Source of the DNA: Pantoea nemavictus
GTDB taxonomy: Bacteria > Pseudomonadota > Gammaproteobacteria > Enterobacterales > Enterobacteriaceae
NCBI RefSeq assembly: GCF_037479095.1
Contig: NZ_JBBGZW010000001.1
Location: forward strand, 1,178,001-1,242,000
Reading direction: 5' to 3'
Length of the DNA stretch: 64,000 bases
The notes under the pieces are model-generated. The model had not been told where the DNA came from, did no database searches, and was given only the letters and a program-made list of their open reading frames with translations. Shown in pieces: positions 34,831 through 45,812 of this stretch. Numbering within the stretch: the stretch's first letter is position 1; every line of letters begins with the position of its first letter. The translations under genes and the position numbers were made by a program.

Positions 34831-36558
34831 CTACATCGGCCAGATGTGATCGATGATCAACTGTACTGAACGGTTGCCGCGGTACTCGTTAATATCCAGC
34901 TTATAGGCCAGCTGCACCTGACGCACGCTGCTGTCCGGCCACAGCGTGGTATCCACGTTGAAGGCAATGCCATCTAATAGCGGGCCTCCACCGAGCGGCT
35001 CGACCATCACTTTTAAATGGCGCTCGCCCACCAGCCGCTGTTGCAATAGCTTGAACTTGCCATCAAACACTGGTTCCGGGAACGCCTGGCCCCAGGGACC
35101 GGCTTCGCGCAGCATCTCAGCGGTGTGCAGCGTAAACTCCTGCGCGTGCAGCTCGCCATCAGACCAAATCACGCCCTGCAACGCTTCACCATCCAGCCAC
35201 TCATCAATCAGTGCGGCAAAACGCTCACGAAATTGCTCATACTTTTCGCTTTGCAGTGACAAACCGGCCGCCATGGCGTGGCCACCAAACTTGATCATCA
35301 TGCCGGGGTAGAGCGTATCGAGACGCTCCAGCGCATCGCGCAGATGCAAACCGGCGATCGAGCGACCGGAGCCCTTCAGCGTGCCGTCACCGGCGGGTGC
35401 GAAGGCGATCACCGGACGATGGAAACGCTCTTTGAGACGCGACGCGAGGATGCCCACCACGCCCTGATGCCACTCCGGATGGTAGAACGCCAGGCCCAGC
35501 GGCAGATCGGTGTGCTGACGTTCGAGCTCATCACATAGCGCCAGCGCTTCGCTCTTCATGCCCTGCTCAATCTCTTTACGCGTCTGATTGAGCGCATCAA
35601 GTTCATTAGCCAGCATGCGTGCCTGAGAAATATCCTCGGTGAGCAGCAGCGCCACGCCGACCGACATATCATCCAGGCGACCGGCGGCGTTGAGGCGCGG
35701 ACCGACGGCAAAGCCAAGATCACTGGCGGCGAGCTGGCGGGCATCGCGGTTGGCGATCTCCAGCAGCGCGCGGATACCGGCGCGGCATTTGCCCGCGCGG
35801 ATGCGACTTAAGCCTTGCCACACCAGAATGCGATTATTGGCATCCAGCGGCACCACATCCGCCACCGTACCCAGCGCCACCAGATCGAGCAGTTCCGCCA
35901 GGTTCGGCTCCGCGCGGCCATCGCTAAACCAGTTTTGCTGACGCAGATGCGCACGCAGCGCCAGCATCAGATAGAAGGCAACGCCGACACCCGCCAGCGA
36001 GCGCGAAGGAAATGCGCTGTCATGAAGATTGGGGTTCACAATCGCTTCGGCGGCAGGCAAGGTTTCGCCCGGCAGATGGTGATCGGTAACCAGCACCGGA
36101 ATACCATGCTGATGTGCGGTATCAACACCGGCATGCGAAGAGATGCCGTTATCGACGGTGAGGATCATCTCCGCACCGCGCGCTTTGGCCTGCTCGACCA
36201 CTTCCGGACTTAATCCGTAGCCATCTTCGAAACGGTTCGGCACCAGGTAATCAACGTTGCCGCCCAGGCTGCGCAACGCCAGCACGGTTAACGCCGTACT
36301 GGTGGCGCCATCGGCATCGAAATCGCCCACCACCACAATGCGCTTGCCCGCTTGCAGCATCTGATGCAGCAGCGTTACTGCGGCTTCAATCCCCCCCAGC
36401 GTTTGCCACGGTAGCAAGTGTTTGGCGCCGCGCTCCAGCTCCTGCGCGTCTTTAACGCCGCGCTGCAGATATAAACGACGCAGCAAGGGCGGTAAATCAG
36501 CGGGTAAGCTGGCGTCGGCCTCGGCTTCACGCCGACGCAGTTCAACAGAGTGCATCAC
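34831..36558 (-). CDS. recJ: Single-stranded-DNA-specific 5'-3' exonuclease RecJ
   Basis: The protein has 575 residues (E. coli 577). The DHH-family motifs are VVVGDFDADGATSTALTVLA, MILTVDNGISSHAGV and LVTDHHLPGETLPAAEAIVN; the later GSGRSI and GGHAMAAG boxes are also present. It degrades single-stranded DNA in recombination and mismatch repair. The start is GTG at 36558 with an ATG as the next codon; either may be used. The start lies 6 bases after the dsbC stop, as in the conserved xerD-dsbC-recJ operon. In E. coli this operon goes on into prfB-lysS; here the autotransporter gene interrupts it. Confidence 0.98.
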   Translation of the reverse strand: MMHSVELRRREAEADASLPADLPPLLRRLYLQRGVKDAQELERGAKHLLPWQTLGGIEAAVTLLHQMLQAGKRIVVVGDFDADGATSTALTVLALRSLGGNVDYLVPNRFEDGYGLSPEVVEQAKARGAEMILTVDNGISSHAGVDTAHQHGIPVLVTDHHLPGETLPAAEAIVNPNLHDSAFPSRSLAGVGVAFYLMLALRAHLRQQNWFSDGRAEPNLAELLDLVALGTVADVVPLDANNRILVWQGLSRIRAGKCRAGIRALLEIANRDARQLAASDLGFAVGPRLNAAGRLDDMSVGVALLLTEDISQARMLANELDALNQTRKEIEQGMKSEALALCDELERQHTDLPLGLAFYHPEWHQGVVGILASRLKERFHRPVIAFAPAGDGTLKGSGRSIAGLHLRDALERLDTLYPGMMIKFGGHAMAAGLSLQSEKYEQFRERFAALIDEWLDGEALQGVIWSDGELHAQEFTLHTAEMLREAGPWGQAFPEPVFDGKFKLLQQRLVGERHLKVMVEPLGGGPLLDGIAFNVDTTLWPDSSVRQVQLAYKLDINEYRGNRSVQLIIDHIWPM

Positions 36559-36564
36559 TGTGCG

Positions 36565-37278
36565 TTAACCGCCACGCTTCTGACCGTCGAGCACTTGCTT
36601 CAGCTCTTGCGGTCCCTGATAGCCAGGAATCATCATGCCGCTATCGGTAAGAATGGCTGGCGTGCCCTGAATCCCAAACAGGATGCCGAGTTTGTACTGC
36701 TGCTCAATATTGATTTTGCAGGTAGCCGGCGCATCCATCTGCGGCGCATCGCCTTTCATCGCGGCATCAAAGGCTTTTTTACGATCGGCGCTGCACCAGA
36801 TGGCGCGCATGGCTTTTTCCACCTGGCCGTTCAGACCTTCACGCGGGAAGGCGAGATAGCGCACGGTGATGCCAAGCGCGTTGTAGTCCGCCATCTGCTC
36901 ATGCAGCTTGCGGCAGTAGCCGCAGGTGATGTCGGTGAACACGGTGATTACGTGCTGCTCTTTCGGCGCTTTGTAGACAATCATGTCTGGCGCCAGCGCG
37001 CTGACTTTTTTGTCCAGCAGCTGGTTGGTGACGTTGACCGGCTGGCTGCCGCTGACATCATACAGCGGGCCCTGAATCATATGCTTGCCGTCTTCGGAAA
37101 CGTACAGCACGCCGCTTTCGGTCAGCACGGTTTTCATGCCTGGCAGCGGTGACGGCTGGATTTCCGCCTGCTGCAGCCCAATTTTCTTCAGGGTTTGCTG
37201 AATGGCATTGTCATCGGCGTGTACCAATCCAGTGAATGCACTGACCAGCAGAGCCAGCATCGTAAGCTGCTTTTTCAT
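36565..37278 (-). CDS. dsbC: Periplasmic disulfide isomerase DsbC
   Basis: The protein has 237 residues with a signal peptide cleaved after about residue 21 (GLVHA-DD). An N-terminal dimerisation domain is followed by a thioredoxin fold with the C119-G-Y-C122 active site (FTDITCGYCRKL). A second pair of cysteines (IWCSADRK and PATCKIN) gives the structural disulfide, and the cis-Pro loop is GIQGTPAILT. It shuffles wrongly paired disulfides in exported proteins and is kept reduced by DsbD. It is in the xerD-dsbC-recJ operon, 22 bp after xerD. Confidence 0.98.
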   Translation of the reverse strand: MKKQLTMLALLVSAFTGLVHADDNAIQQTLKKIGLQQAEIQPSPLPGMKTVLTESGVLYVSEDGKHMIQGPLYDVSGSQPVNVTNQLLDKKVSALAPDMIVYKAPKEQHVITVFTDITCGYCRKLHEQMADYNALGITVRYLAFPREGLNGQVEKAMRAIWCSADRKKAFDAAMKGDAPQMDAPATCKINIEQQYKLGILFGIQGTPAILTDSGMMIPGYQGPQELKQVLDGQKRGG

Positions 37279-37300
37279 CTTAAATCCTTGTTACCGCAAC

Positions 37301-38194
37301 TCAAGCGCGCGGATGATGCTGTTGATGTAACAGACGCAGACGCTCGGTAGCGACGTGCGTATAAATTTGCGTAGTCGAGAGGTCGCTGTGGCCCAGCAAC
37401 ATCTGTACGACGCGTAAATCGGCGCCGTGGTTCAGTAAATGTGTGGCAAATGCGTGGCGCAGCACGTGCGGCGACAGTTTTTCGCTATCGATACCGGCAA
37501 GGGTCGCATAGTGTTTAATGCGATGCCAGAAGGTCTGCCGCGTCATTTGCTGCGCGCGCTGGCTGGGGAACATGACGTCCAGCGTTTGCCCATTCAGCAA
37601 CCACGGCCGGCCATGTTCCATATAGTATTCAATCCAGTAAACCGCTTCTTCACCTAACGGCACAAGGCGCTCTTTGTTGCCTTTACCGATTACGCGCACC
37701 ACGCCCTGGCGCAGGCTAATATCGCTGATGGTTAGCCCGACCAGTTCCGTGACGCGCAATCCGGTGGCGTACAGCAGCTCCAGCATCGCTTTGTCACGCA
37801 GTTCAAGTGGTACATCAATACTCGGCGCCTGCAGCAGGCGCTCGACCTGATTCTCGCTGAGATCTTTCGGCAAACGCTGCGGCAGCTTTGGCGCGGCAAG
37901 CAGCGCGCTGGGATCGTCGCTGCGCACTTTTTCCCGATAGAGATATTGGCAAAGGCGGCGGATGGCGCTGAGGGTGCGCGCCGAGCTGGTGGCCTTATAG
38001 CCGCCCTCAACGCGCTCGGCGAGAAACTGCTGCAAATCAAGCGCTTCCAGCGTTAGCAGCGTGCGATCGTGATGATGCAGCCAGCCGGTGAGCGTCTGGA
38101 GATCTTGCCGGTAGGAGGCGAGCGTGTTCTGCGCCAGATTACGTTCAATCCAAAGCGCATCGAGAAACTGTTCGATCAGATCGCTGTCCTGCAC
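37301..38194 (-). CDS. xerD: Site-specific tyrosine recombinase XerD
   Basis: The protein has 297 residues (E. coli 298). The catalytic set is complete: R147 ([10 protein letters not shown]), K171 ([10 protein letters not shown]), H243 and R246 ([14 protein letters not shown]), H269 ([15 protein letters not shown]) and Y278. With XerC it resolves chromosome dimers at dif under control of FtsK. It is the first gene of the xerD-dsbC-recJ operon and is divergent from fldB. Confidence 0.98.
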   Translation of the reverse strand: MQDSDLIEQFLDALWIERNLAQNTLASYRQDLQTLTGWLHHHDRTLLTLEALDLQQFLAERVEGGYKATSSARTLSAIRRLCQYLYREKVRSDDPSALLAAPKLPQRLPKDLSENQVERLLQAPSIDVPLELRDKAMLELLYATGLRVTELVGLTISDISLRQGVVRVIGKGNKERLVPLGEEAVYWIEYYMEHGRPWLLNGQTLDVMFPSQRAQQMTRQTFWHRIKHYATLAGIDSEKLSPHVLRHAFATHLLNHGADLRVVQMLLGHSDLSTTQIYTHVATERLRLLHQQHHPRA

Positions 38195-38293
38195 TGTTAT
38201 CTCCGCCGTGTGAAATCGTGCTCATTATGCCTGAATGTAGCCTGCTTCTGGTACAATTGCCCCCGAGTCAGTTTCAGTCAGAGCATTAATTGC

Positions 38294-38812
38294 ATGAATA
38301 TTGGTCTATTTTACGGTTCCAGTACCTGTTACACCGAGATGACGGCGGAGAAGATTCGCGACTTTATCGGCGAAGAATTAGTCACGCTGCACAATCTGAA
38401 AGATGACGACCCATCGCTAATGGAGCAGTACGATCTGCTGATCCTCGGGATTCCAACGTGGGATTTTGGTGAGCTGCAGGAAGATTGGGAAGCGATTTGG
38501 CCGCAAATCCCGGCACTGAATCTGCGCGGTAAAATCGTGGCGCTATATGGCATGGGCGATCAGGGCGAGTACGCCGAATGGTTTCTCGATGCGCTAGGCA
38601 TGTTGCACGAATTGCTGCAGCCGATGGGCGTGCAGTTTGTCGGCTACTGGCCGCTGGAAGGCTACGAGTTCACCAGTAAAAAACCGCTGACCGCTGACGG
38701 CTCGCAGTTCGTTGGTTTAGCGCTTGATGATGTGAACCAATTCGACCTGAGCGATGAGCGCGTCGAACAGTGGTGCGAACAGATTCTGACCGAAACCGCG
38801 GCGCTGCTTTAA
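38294..38812 (+). CDS. fldB: Flavodoxin 2
   Basis: The protein has 172 residues from ATG 38294, matching the E. coli FldB start [19 protein letters not shown], with the FMN phosphate loop SSTCYT. The aromatic FMN-stacking segments are [13 protein letters not shown] and [18 protein letters not shown]. It is a long-chain flavodoxin carrying low-potential electrons to reductive enzymes. The open frame extends upstream through the xerD promoter region, but those residues are not flavodoxin. Its stop overlaps the convergent ygfX stop by four bases. Confidence 0.97.
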   Translation: MNIGLFYGSSTCYTEMTAEKIRDFIGEELVTLHNLKDDDPSLMEQYDLLILGIPTWDFGELQEDWEAIWPQIPALNLRGKIVALYGMGDQGEYAEWFLDALGMLHELLQPMGVQFVGYWPLEGYEFTSKKPLTADGSQFVGLALDDVNQFDLSDERVEQWCEQILTETAALL

Positions 38813-39228
38813 GGCAGCGTTTGCCCATCACGCAGAAAACAGCAGGCGCGCAGCGTGCGCCATTCACCGGGCGGCAGGCTATCGTGCATCAACCACAGCC
38901 GCCAGCGTTTCCCCTGCTGATTACGCAATACCAGCAACACGCCGTACGGCAGCCAATCCGCTTTACGTTGGGCTTGCCAGCGCACGCCGCGCCACAGCCA
39001 ATCGCCCTTTACGTCCAGCGTCAGGCAACCCACGCGCTGCACTAAGCGCCGTTCGTTACGCCAGCACTCCGCCAGCAGTAACAATAAGATGGCCGCTTTG
39101 CCCCACGCCCATTCGTCTGGCCAACTCAGGCTCAGCAGCAAACCGGCACACAGCAGCGACAGCGTCACATTCAGCGCGCGCGCACTGGGTGACGCCCGCA
39201 AATTACATTGCCACCGGACCGCGTTCAC
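38809..39228 (-). CDS. ygfX: YgfX (CptA) family inner-membrane protein
   Basis: The protein has 139 residues, with two adjacent membrane helices (about 20-55) and a soluble C-terminal part ([20 protein letters not shown]). It overlaps the 3' end of sdhE by 26 bases, as these two genes do in E. coli. The E. coli protein starts with GTG at VVLWQSDL. Here the equivalent valine is residue 4 (GTG at 39219), so the true start may be three codons in. YgfX has been described as a toxin-like partner of SdhE affecting cell shape and as a pigment-related protein in Serratia (family knowledge). Confidence 0.9.
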   Translation of the reverse strand: MNAVRWQCNLRASPSARALNVTLSLLCAGLLLSLSWPDEWAWGKAAILLLLLAECWRNERRLVQRVGCLTLDVKGDWLWRGVRWQAQRKADWLPYGVLLVLRNQQGKRWRLWLMHDSLPPGEWRTLRACCFLRDGQTLP

Positions 39229-39469
39229 GGTTGCGCTGCTGAATCAGTTTCACCATACGTTTGAACTCGGGATCCACCGGTTCGCCGTGATTCATCAACC
39301 AGTTGAACAGATCCGGATCGTCACTCTTCAGCAGGGCAATAAACACCTGCTTATCGGTATCATTCAGCGAATCATATTCGTATTTGAAAAACGGCATGAT
39401 AGCGATATCCAGCTCCAGCATGCCGCGACGGCACGCCCACTGGACGCGGGCTTTGTCATTAATTTCCAT
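39203..39469 (-). CDS. sdhE: FAD assembly factor SdhE
   Basis: The protein has 88 residues from ATG 39469, exactly the E. coli length. Another ATG nine bases upstream is less likely. The conserved RGxxE motif is at residues 15-19 (RRGMLELD), and the C-terminus reads NRERGPVAM. The protein helps attach FAD covalently to succinate dehydrogenase and fumarate reductase. It is coupled to ygfX and divergent from ygfZ. Confidence 0.97.
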   Translation of the reverse strand: MEINDKARVQWACRRGMLELDIAIMPFFKYEYDSLNDTDKQVFIALLKSDDPDLFNWLMNHGEPVDPEFKRMVKLIQQRNRERGPVAM

Positions 39470-39687
39470 GTCTCTCATTCCATGGCTAAAAACAGTGGGG
39501 CTCAGTGTACCTGCTTTTTTTTCTCGCTGCAGGCGCTGTGCTTATCCCTGTGCAATGTCACGGCGTTACGGCCCCTGATTTGCAAAGGACATCACGCGAT
39601 TTGTGCGCCAGATTCAGTAAACAGGTTGCAAAGCCGCACTGCTCTTTTACCATTGCTACCTATTACCTCATTAATCAGGAAAGACAT

Positions 39688-40671
39688 ATGTCGATTTTTA
39701 CCCTTCCACCCCGCCAGCCCGCTGCTTCGTCACGCCTGCCTTTAACCCTGATTTCGCTCGACGAATGGGCGTTGGTTAAGGTGCAGGGCAACGACAGCAC
39801 GTCTTATCTGCAAGGTCAGTTAACGTTGGACGTCGCCGCCATGGGCGCAACGCAACATCGCCCGGCCGCGCACTGCGATGCCAAAGGCAAAATGTGGAGC
39901 AATATTCGCCTGTTCCATCGCGGCGAAGGTTACGCTTACACGGTGCGTCGTAATCTGCGTGAACAGCAGCTTACCGAACTGAAAAAATACGCGGTGTTCG
40001 CCAAAGTGACCATCGTGGCCGATGATGATGCGGTACTGCTGGGCGTCGCCGGTTTTCAGGCGCGCGCCGCGCTGGCGAATCTTTTCAGCACCCTGCCCGA
40101 TGCAGAAACACCGGTTGTACAGCACGGCGAGAGTACGCTGCTGTGGTTTGCACATCCTGCTGAGCGTTTCATGCTGGTGACGACGCCAGAGCAAGCGAAT
40201 GTGTTGAAAGAGAAGCTGGCGGGGGAAGCGCAGTTCAACGACAGCCTGCAATGGCTGGCGCTGGATATCGAAGCTGGCATTCCAGTGATTGAAAGCACCA
40301 CCAGCGCGCAACTGATTCCACAAGCCACTAACCTGCAGGCGCTGGATGCCATCAGCTTTAAAAAAGGCTGTTACACCGGCCAGGAGATGGTGGCGCGCGC
40401 CAAATTCCGCGGTGCGAACAAACGTGCGCTTTACTGGCTGGCAGGCAAAGCCAGCAAAGTGCCGGAAGTGGGTGGTTCACTCGAGCTGCAGATGGGCGAT
40501 AAGTGGCGCCGCACCGGCACAGTCTTGAGTGGCGTGCAGCTGGATGATGGCAATGTGTGGGTGCAGGTGGTGATGAACAACGATCTGGAACCGGATAGCG
40601 TACTGCGCGTGGAAGGTGACGAAAGTGGCCAACTGACGATTCAGCCACTGCCGTATTCATTGGCTGATTGA
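39688..40671 (+). CDS. ygfZ: Folate-dependent iron-sulfur cluster maintenance protein YgfZ
   Basis: The protein has 327 residues from ATG 39688, with AGGAAAG before it. The signature [12 protein letters not shown] is intact, including the functional cysteine. The fold is related to the aminomethyltransferase GcvT and binds tetrahydrofolate. It supports certain Fe-S enzymes such as MiaB and succinate dehydrogenase, which fits its position opposite sdhE. The frame is open 61 codons upstream but without family similarity. Confidence 0.96.
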   Translation: MSIFTLPPRQPAASSRLPLTLISLDEWALVKVQGNDSTSYLQGQLTLDVAAMGATQHRPAAHCDAKGKMWSNIRLFHRGEGYAYTVRRNLREQQLTELKKYAVFAKVTIVADDDAVLLGVAGFQARAALANLFSTLPDAETPVVQHGESTLLWFAHPAERFMLVTTPEQANVLKEKLAGEAQFNDSLQWLALDIEAGIPVIESTTSAQLIPQATNLQALDAISFKKGCYTGQEMVARAKFRGANKRALYWLAGKASKVPEVGGSLELQMGDKWRRTGTVLSGVQLDDGNVWVQVVMNNDLEPDSVLRVEGDESGQLTIQPLPYSLAD

Positions 40672-40686
40672 TTGCCGCTGTTTTAA

Positions 40687-40762
40687 TCCGGGTGCGCCTG
40701 AATGCGCACCCGACGAAATCCGCGCGGTTCTATTGTAGGGTCGCCATTCAGGGCGACCGGGA
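40687..40762. repeat. Two short palindromes after ygfZ
   Basis: GGGTGCGCCTGAATGCGCAC CC (40690-40711), related to the GGTGCGCATTAATGCGCACC unit in the array at 1015, is followed by GTAGGGTCGCCATTCAGGGC GACC (40736-40761). They lie at the convergent 3' ends of ygfZ and yqfA. Confidence 0.8.
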
Positions 40763-40769
40763 CCACAAA

Positions 40770-41423
40770 CTACATCACATAAAAATAGATAGCGCAGAAG
40801 TGCAGCACGCTGCCGCCCAGCACGAAGCCATGCCAGATGGCGTGACTGTATGGAATACGGCGCGAGACGTAAAAAATCACGCCGAGCGAGTAGACAACCC
40901 CTCCGGCTGCCAGCAGCCAAATCCCGCCCGGCGACAGCTTAATCGCCAGTTGATAAATCACCACCAATGACAACCATCCCATACCCAGATAGGTCACCAG
41001 CGACAGCGCTTCAAAGCGATGGGCAAAGGCGATTTTGAACAGGATGCCCATCAGCGCCAGGCCCCAGATCACCGCCATCAATCCCTGTGCCAGCGGCGAA
41101 TTGAGCCCGACCAGCAAAAATGGCGTGTAGGTGCCCGCAATCAACACGTAGATGGCGCAATGGTCAAATTTCTTCAGCCAATATTTGGCTTTCTGATGTG
41201 GAATAGCGTGATAAAGAGTTGAAGCGAGATACAGCAAAATGATGCTGCCGCCGTACAAACTGTAACTGGTAATTGCGGTAAGGTTAGCTTGAGATTCAAC
41301 GGCTTGGGTCAGCATTAGCACCAAGCCGATGATGCCGAAAATGCAGCCAATTCCGTGACTAATACTATTGGCGATCTCTTCAGCCAATGAATAGCCCTGG
41401 GCCAAAATTCGGTTTTGTGCCAT
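40770..41423 (-). CDS. yqfA: YqfA, hemolysin III / PAQR family membrane protein
   Basis: The protein has 217 residues (E. coli 219) with seven hydrophobic helices. The motif near the N-terminus is [20 protein letters not shown]. The conserved polar positions SxxxH in helix 2 ([16 protein letters not shown]) and the C-terminal H...H ([20 protein letters not shown]) match the PAQR/hemolysin III metal site. The E. coli role is fatty-acid related or unknown. No hemolytic role should be assumed. Confidence 0.95.
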   Translation of the reverse strand: MAQNRILAQGYSLAEEIANSISHGIGCIFGIIGLVLMLTQAVESQANLTAITSYSLYGGSIILLYLASTLYHAIPHQKAKYWLKKFDHCAIYVLIAGTYTPFLLVGLNSPLAQGLMAVIWGLALMGILFKIAFAHRFEALSLVTYLGMGWLSLVVIYQLAIKLSPGGIWLLAAGGVVYSLGVIFYVSRRIPYSHAIWHGFVLGGSVLHFCAIYFYVM

Positions 41424-41908
41424 GAAGGGGATTCCTGAACAACGGAAAAAGCGAGTGTGCTATTTCTGAGCAATCAGAGTAACGAAGATAAATTTCAGTG
41501 TACACATGTACGCTAAAATAAATCTGTCAGCGGGTGTGAACGACTTGAACTCAATTTTGGCTGCATTGACTGACATCGGTCGCCATCAATGGCGTAATGC
41601 CGATTAATTAAGCGCTGAGCGACTTTCGTTCGCCATCGGCTGGGGCAGTTTCAGCTATGCCGTGCGGCGACCGAGCAGAGGACGCCTCAACACCCGCGCT
41701 GCAGCATCGATGCATATTCCTGAATCATCATAGCTGTAACGCCTGTAGGGGCGCCATTCATGGCGACCAGGTAGCCCCCGCGGAGCCAGAGCGCTGCTTA
41801 ACTAACGGGCATTACGCCATAAATAGCGCCCCTACGATGTTTGGATGCGTTTTTTGATACAGGGTTATGGGCTGCTTTTTCAGATCGGCATTTGTGCCGA
41901 GCAGGTAA
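41424..41908. other. Intergenic region rich in short palindromes between yqfA and ygfF
   Basis: No gene is supported. Palindromes TAGGGGCGCCATTCATGGCG ACC (41746-41769) and ATTACGCCATAAATAGCGCC CCTAC (41808-41834) face each other about 60 bp apart, which resembles a BIME pair. Degenerate relatives (CGGTCGCCATCAATGGCG) are near 41578-41596. The yqfA promoter should lie near 41430-41530, which is AT-rich. Confidence 0.6.
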
Positions 41909-42652
41909 TTATCTGCCGCCAGCGGCGTCAATAAAGGTGCCCGTCACGTACGACGCAGCATCGCTCGCCAGCCAGACAATCGCTTCGGCGATCTCTTCAG
42001 CCTGGCCGCCGCGCCCCATCGGCAACGCGCTGGCAAGACGATCCACTCGGCCCGCTTCGCCGCCATCGGCGTGCATTTCGGTATAAATCAGGCCCGGTCG
42101 CACGCTGTTAACGCGGATTCCGTGCGCCGCCACTTCCAGCGATAAGCCTTTGGTTAGCGTATCCATCGCCCCTTTTGACGCGGCATAATCCACATACTCA
42201 CCCGGCGCACCGAGACGTGACGCGGCGGATGATACATTGACGATGGCGCCACCTTTTCCGCCATGATGCGTACCCATGCGTTTTACCGCCTCGCGGCAGC
42301 AAATAAAGGTGCCGGTGACGTTGGTGGCGAACACGCGCTGAATTCGCTCGGCATCTAACTCTTCTACCCGACATTGAGTAAACAAAATACCGGCATTATT
42401 CACCAGCACCCGCAGCGCGCCGGCTTGCTCATCCAGTTGGGCAAACATGCGCATCACCTGCACCTCATCAGCGATATCGGCCTGCAGCGCAAAGGCGCTT
42501 CCGCCCTGCGCTTCAATTTCTGTCACTACCGCAGCCGCTTCAGCTACACGCTGGCGAAAGTTAATCGCTACACGATAACCAGCCTGCGCCAGCAATAAGG
42601 CGGTTGCACGTCCAATCCCGCGACTGCCGCCCGTTACCAAAGCCAGATCCAT
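41909..42652 (-). CDS. ygfF: YgfF, short-chain dehydrogenase/reductase
   Basis: The protein has 247 residues from ATG 42652, with GGAGG seven bases upstream. The E. coli protein has the same length and start (MAIALVTGGSRGIGRATALL). The NAD(P) binding motif is TGGSRGIG, NNAG is present, and the catalytic Ser, Tyr and Lys are in VNVSSAASRL and YVDYAASKGA. It is a classical SDR of unknown substrate. It starts only about 16 bases after the gcvTHP terminator. Confidence 0.95.
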   Translation of the reverse strand: MDLALVTGGSRGIGRATALLLAQAGYRVAINFRQRVAEAAAVVTEIEAQGGSAFALQADIADEVQVMRMFAQLDEQAGALRVLVNNAGILFTQCRVEELDAERIQRVFATNVTGTFICCREAVKRMGTHHGGKGGAIVNVSSAASRLGAPGEYVDYAASKGAMDTLTKGLSLEVAAHGIRVNSVRPGLIYTEMHADGGEAGRVDRLASALPMGRGGQAEEIAEAIVWLASDAASYVTGTFIDAAGGR

Positions 42653-42667
42653 TTTTGCCTCCAAAAC

Positions 42668-42693
42668 AAAAGGGCCGAATAATCGGCCCTTTT
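42668..42693 (-). terminator. Terminator after gcvTHP
   Basis: The stem AAAAGGGCCGA-TT-ATCGGCCCTTTT (read on minus) is followed by GTTTT. It is symmetrical and may work both ways. Confidence 0.85.
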
Positions 42694-42714
42694 CATAAAT
42701 ACTCCCCATAACTT

Positions 42715-42837
42715 TAGCCTAAATAATTTGCGCTGCAGCAAGGCGGTAAACTCGTTCATCCCCGGAAGCTTACTTCGGTAAGTGACCGGGGTGAATGAGC
42801 GCAGCCAACGCCGCTAAGGCTCAAAGTATGACGGCTA
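42715..42837. repeat. ERIC element 2, at the 3' end of gcvP
   Basis: The core AGCTTACTTCGGTAAGTGAC CGGGG matches the ERIC core. The ends TAGCCTAAATAATTTGCGC and (inverted) TAGCCGTCATACTTTGAG flank it. It stops two bases from the gcvP stop codon and before the operon terminator, so it is transcribed with gcvP. Confidence 0.92.
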
Positions 42838-42839
42838 AA

Positions 42840-45713
42840 TTACTGGTATTCGCTCATGGGTACACACGAACAGAACACGTTGCGGTCACCAAATACATCG
42901 TCCAGACGTTTAACGGTCGGCCAGTATTTGTTAGCGCTGCCTGCAGGGAACACCGCCAGCTCGCGGGTGTAAGGATGTGCCCAGTCGCCGACGATTTCCG
43001 TCTGCGTGTGCGGCGCGTTAACCAGCGGGTTATCTTCCAGCGGCCATTCGCCATCGGCTACGCGGTCGATCTCCATGCGGATTGCCAGCATCGCATCGAT
43101 AAAGCGATCCAGCTCGATTTTGCTTTCCGATTCCGTTGGCTCAACCATCAGCGTGCCCGCTACCGGGAATGACATGGTTGGGGCGTGGAAACCGTAATCG
43201 ATCAGACGCTTGGCGATATCCAGTTCGCTAATGCCGGTTTGCTCTTTCAGCGGACGAATGTCGAGAATACATTCGTGTGCCACGCGACCATCGCGGCCAG
43301 CATAGAGAATGGGATAAGCCGATTGCAGACGGCTGGCGATGTAGTTGGCGTTAAGAATCGCTACCGAACTCGCTTGCTTCAGGCCTTCCGCGCCCATCAT
43401 GCGGATATACATCCAGCTAATTGGCAGAATCGATGCGCTGCCGAAAGGTGCCGCAGAAACCGCGCCCTGCTGCGTCAGTACGCCATCAATTTGTACCACG
43501 CTGTGGCCCGGAACAAACGGCGCCAGGTGCGCTTTCACGCCGATTGGCCCCATGCCTGGACCGCCACCGCCGTGTGGGATGCAGAAGGTTTTATGCAGGT
43601 TGAGGTGCGAGACATCCGCGCCGATGTAACCTGGCGTGGTGATTCCCACCTGCGCATTCATGTTAGCGCCGTCAAGATACACCTGGCCGCCGTGCTGATG
43701 CACAATCTGGCACACTTCGCGAATGGTCTCTTCGTAAACGCCGTGTGTTGACGGGTAAGTCACCATGATGCACGACAGCTGCTCGCCGACCTGTGCGGCT
43801 TTCTCACGCAGATCGCCGAGGTCGATGTTGCCTTGTTTATCGCATGCCACCACCACAACGGACATACCGGCCATTTGTGCAGACGCCGGGTTGGTACCGT
43901 GTGCCGAGCTTGGAATCAGGCAAACATTGCGGCCGCCTTCATTGCGGCTTTCGTGGTAACGACGAATCGCCAACAGACCCGCATATTCCCCCTGCGCGCC
44001 GGAGTTTGGCTGCATGCACAGCGCGTCGTAGCCGGTTAGCTGTACCAACCATTGCGACAGCTGAGCAATCATCTGCAGGTAACCCGACGCCTGCTCAGCC
44101 GGGCAGAACGGATGCAGCTCAGCAAATTCTGGCCAGGTGATCGGAATCATTTCCGCCGCGGCGTTGAGCTTCATGGTGCACGAGCCGAGTGGGATCATCG
44201 CCTGGTTCAGCGCCAGATCCTTTTTCTCCAGGCTGTGCATATAACGCATCATCTCAGTTTCGCTGTGATGACGATTGAACACCGGATGCGTCAGGAAGGC
44301 GCTCTCACGCACCTGACCGGCTGGGATGGCACTGTTTTCCGCCGCAACTGCTGTATCCAGTGCATCAATATCCTGGCCATGCGCATCGCCCAGCAGGATG
44401 GCGAACAGCGCCAGCACGTCTTCACGCGCGGTGGTTTCGTCCAGCGTAATGCCCACGGCATTATGGATGTCACTGCGCAGATTGACGCCAAAGCTCAGTG
44501 CACGGTTCAGCACCGCTGCTTTATCAGCGACTTCTACCGTCAGCGTATCGAACCAGCTGTTGTGGCGCAGTTTCAGACCGCCATTTTGCAGGCCAGCGGC
44601 CAGAATGCTGGTCAGACGGTGAATGCGGGAAGCAATGCGCTTCAGGCCAACCGGGCCGTGATACACCGCATAGAGACCGGCGATATTCGCCAGCAGCACC
44701 TGCGATGTACAGATGTTGGAGTTGGCTTTTTCACGACGAATATGCTGCTCGCGGGTTTGCATCGCCATGCGCAGCGCGGTGTTACCGGCGGCATCGCGTG
44801 ATACGCCAATGATACGTCCAGGCATTGAGCGCTTGTGTTCGTCGCGGCTGGCGAAGAACGCAGCGTGTGGTCCGCCGTAACCCATTGGCACGCCGAAACG
44901 CTGGGCCGAACCAAAGACGATATCTGCGCCCTGCTTGCCTGGCGCTTCTAACTGCACCAGCGCCATAAAGTCTGCCGCGACGCTCACCACCACTTTGCGG
45001 TTTTTCAGCTCGGCAATCAGTGAACGGTAATCGTGCACTTCACCGTGCGTACCAACCTGCTGCAGCAATACGCCGAACAGATCGTCGTGATCTAATACTT
45101 TATCAACGCTATCGATAATCAGTTCAAAACCAAAGGTTTCGGCACGCGTGCGCACCACATCCAACGTCTGGGGATGGATGTCATTGGCGATAAAGAATTT
45201 AGTGGCGTTTTTCAGTTTGCTAACACGTTTGGCCATTGCCATGGCTTCTGCAGCGGCGGTGGCTTCGTCCAGCAGTGATGCGGAAGCGATGTCCAGACCG
45301 GTCAGATCCAGCGTCAGGGTTTGGAAGTTCAGCAGCGCTTCAAGACGCCCCTGCGACACTTCTGGCTGATACGGCGTATACGCGGTGTACCAGCCCGGAT
45401 TTTCCAGCATGTTACGTAGGATAACCGGCGGCGTAATTACCGCGCTGTAGCCCATGCCGATCCAGGATTTGTAGCGTTGATTCTGACTGGCAATGGCCTT
45501 CAGCTCTGCCAGCGCTTGCTGCTCGGTCGCGGCGTCGCCAACCGCAGGCGGGCCTGGCAGCTGGATGTCGGCCGGGACGATAGAGCTAATCAATGATGAG
45601 AGCGAACTGGCACCAATCGCTTTCAGCATTAAGGCCTGTTGTTCCGGCGTAGGACCGATGTGGCGCTCAATGAAAGCACCGTTATGTTCGAGCTGGCTGA
45701 GAGTCTGGGTCAT
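42840..45713 (-). CDS. gcvP: Glycine decarboxylase, P-protein of glycine cleavage system
   Basis: The protein has 957 residues, the same as E. coli GcvP. Typical segments are [16 protein letters not shown] (start), [20 protein letters not shown] (N-terminal half) and the PLP-lysine in [18 protein letters not shown] (C-terminal half). It decarboxylates glycine and passes the aminomethyl group to lipoyl-GcvH. It is last in the gcvT-gcvH-gcvP operon, separated from gcvH by 99 bp that contain a terminator-like hairpin. Confidence 0.99.
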   Translation of the reverse strand: MTQTLSQLEHNGAFIERHIGPTPEQQALMLKAIGASSLSSLISSIVPADIQLPGPPAVGDAATEQQALAELKAIASQNQRYKSWIGMGYSAVITPPVILRNMLENPGWYTAYTPYQPEVSQGRLEALLNFQTLTLDLTGLDIASASLLDEATAAAEAMAMAKRVSKLKNATKFFIANDIHPQTLDVVRTRAETFGFELIIDSVDKVLDHDDLFGVLLQQVGTHGEVHDYRSLIAELKNRKVVVSVAADFMALVQLEAPGKQGADIVFGSAQRFGVPMGYGGPHAAFFASRDEHKRSMPGRIIGVSRDAAGNTALRMAMQTREQHIRREKANSNICTSQVLLANIAGLYAVYHGPVGLKRIASRIHRLTSILAAGLQNGGLKLRHNSWFDTLTVEVADKAAVLNRALSFGVNLRSDIHNAVGITLDETTAREDVLALFAILLGDAHGQDIDALDTAVAAENSAIPAGQVRESAFLTHPVFNRHHSETEMMRYMHSLEKKDLALNQAMIPLGSCTMKLNAAAEMIPITWPEFAELHPFCPAEQASGYLQMIAQLSQWLVQLTGYDALCMQPNSGAQGEYAGLLAIRRYHESRNEGGRNVCLIPSSAHGTNPASAQMAGMSVVVVACDKQGNIDLGDLREKAAQVGEQLSCIMVTYPSTHGVYEETIREVCQIVHQHGGQVYLDGANMNAQVGITTPGYIGADVSHLNLHKTFCIPHGGGGPGMGPIGVKAHLAPFVPGHSVVQIDGVLTQQGAVSAAPFGSASILPISWMYIRMMGAEGLKQASSVAILNANYIASRLQSAYPILYAGRDGRVAHECILDIRPLKEQTGISELDIAKRLIDYGFHAPTMSFPVAGTLMVEPTESESKIELDRFIDAMLAIRMEIDRVADGEWPLEDNPLVNAPHTQTEIVGDWAHPYTRELAVFPAGSANKYWPTVKRLDDVFGDRNVFCSCVPMSEYQ

Positions 45714-45769
45714 TTGCAGTAAATCCTGAATCGGGCTGGGTTACAAAAATGGCGTTAAGTCAGGCAGAT

Positions 45770-45800
45770 AAAAAAGAAGGTGCCGCTGTGCGCCACCTTC
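45770..45800 (-). terminator. Terminator-like hairpin between gcvH and gcvP
   Basis: On the minus strand, GAAGGTG...CACCTTC is followed by six T. It could be a partial terminator or attenuator lowering gcvP relative to gcvTH, or an mRNA-stabilising hairpin at the gcvTH 3' end. Confidence 0.65.
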
Positions 45801-45812
45801 TGCAACTACCGG

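Noticed and set aside
38069..38293. Longer fldB start at 38069
   Set aside because: It runs antisense through the xerD start and lacks flavodoxin similarity.
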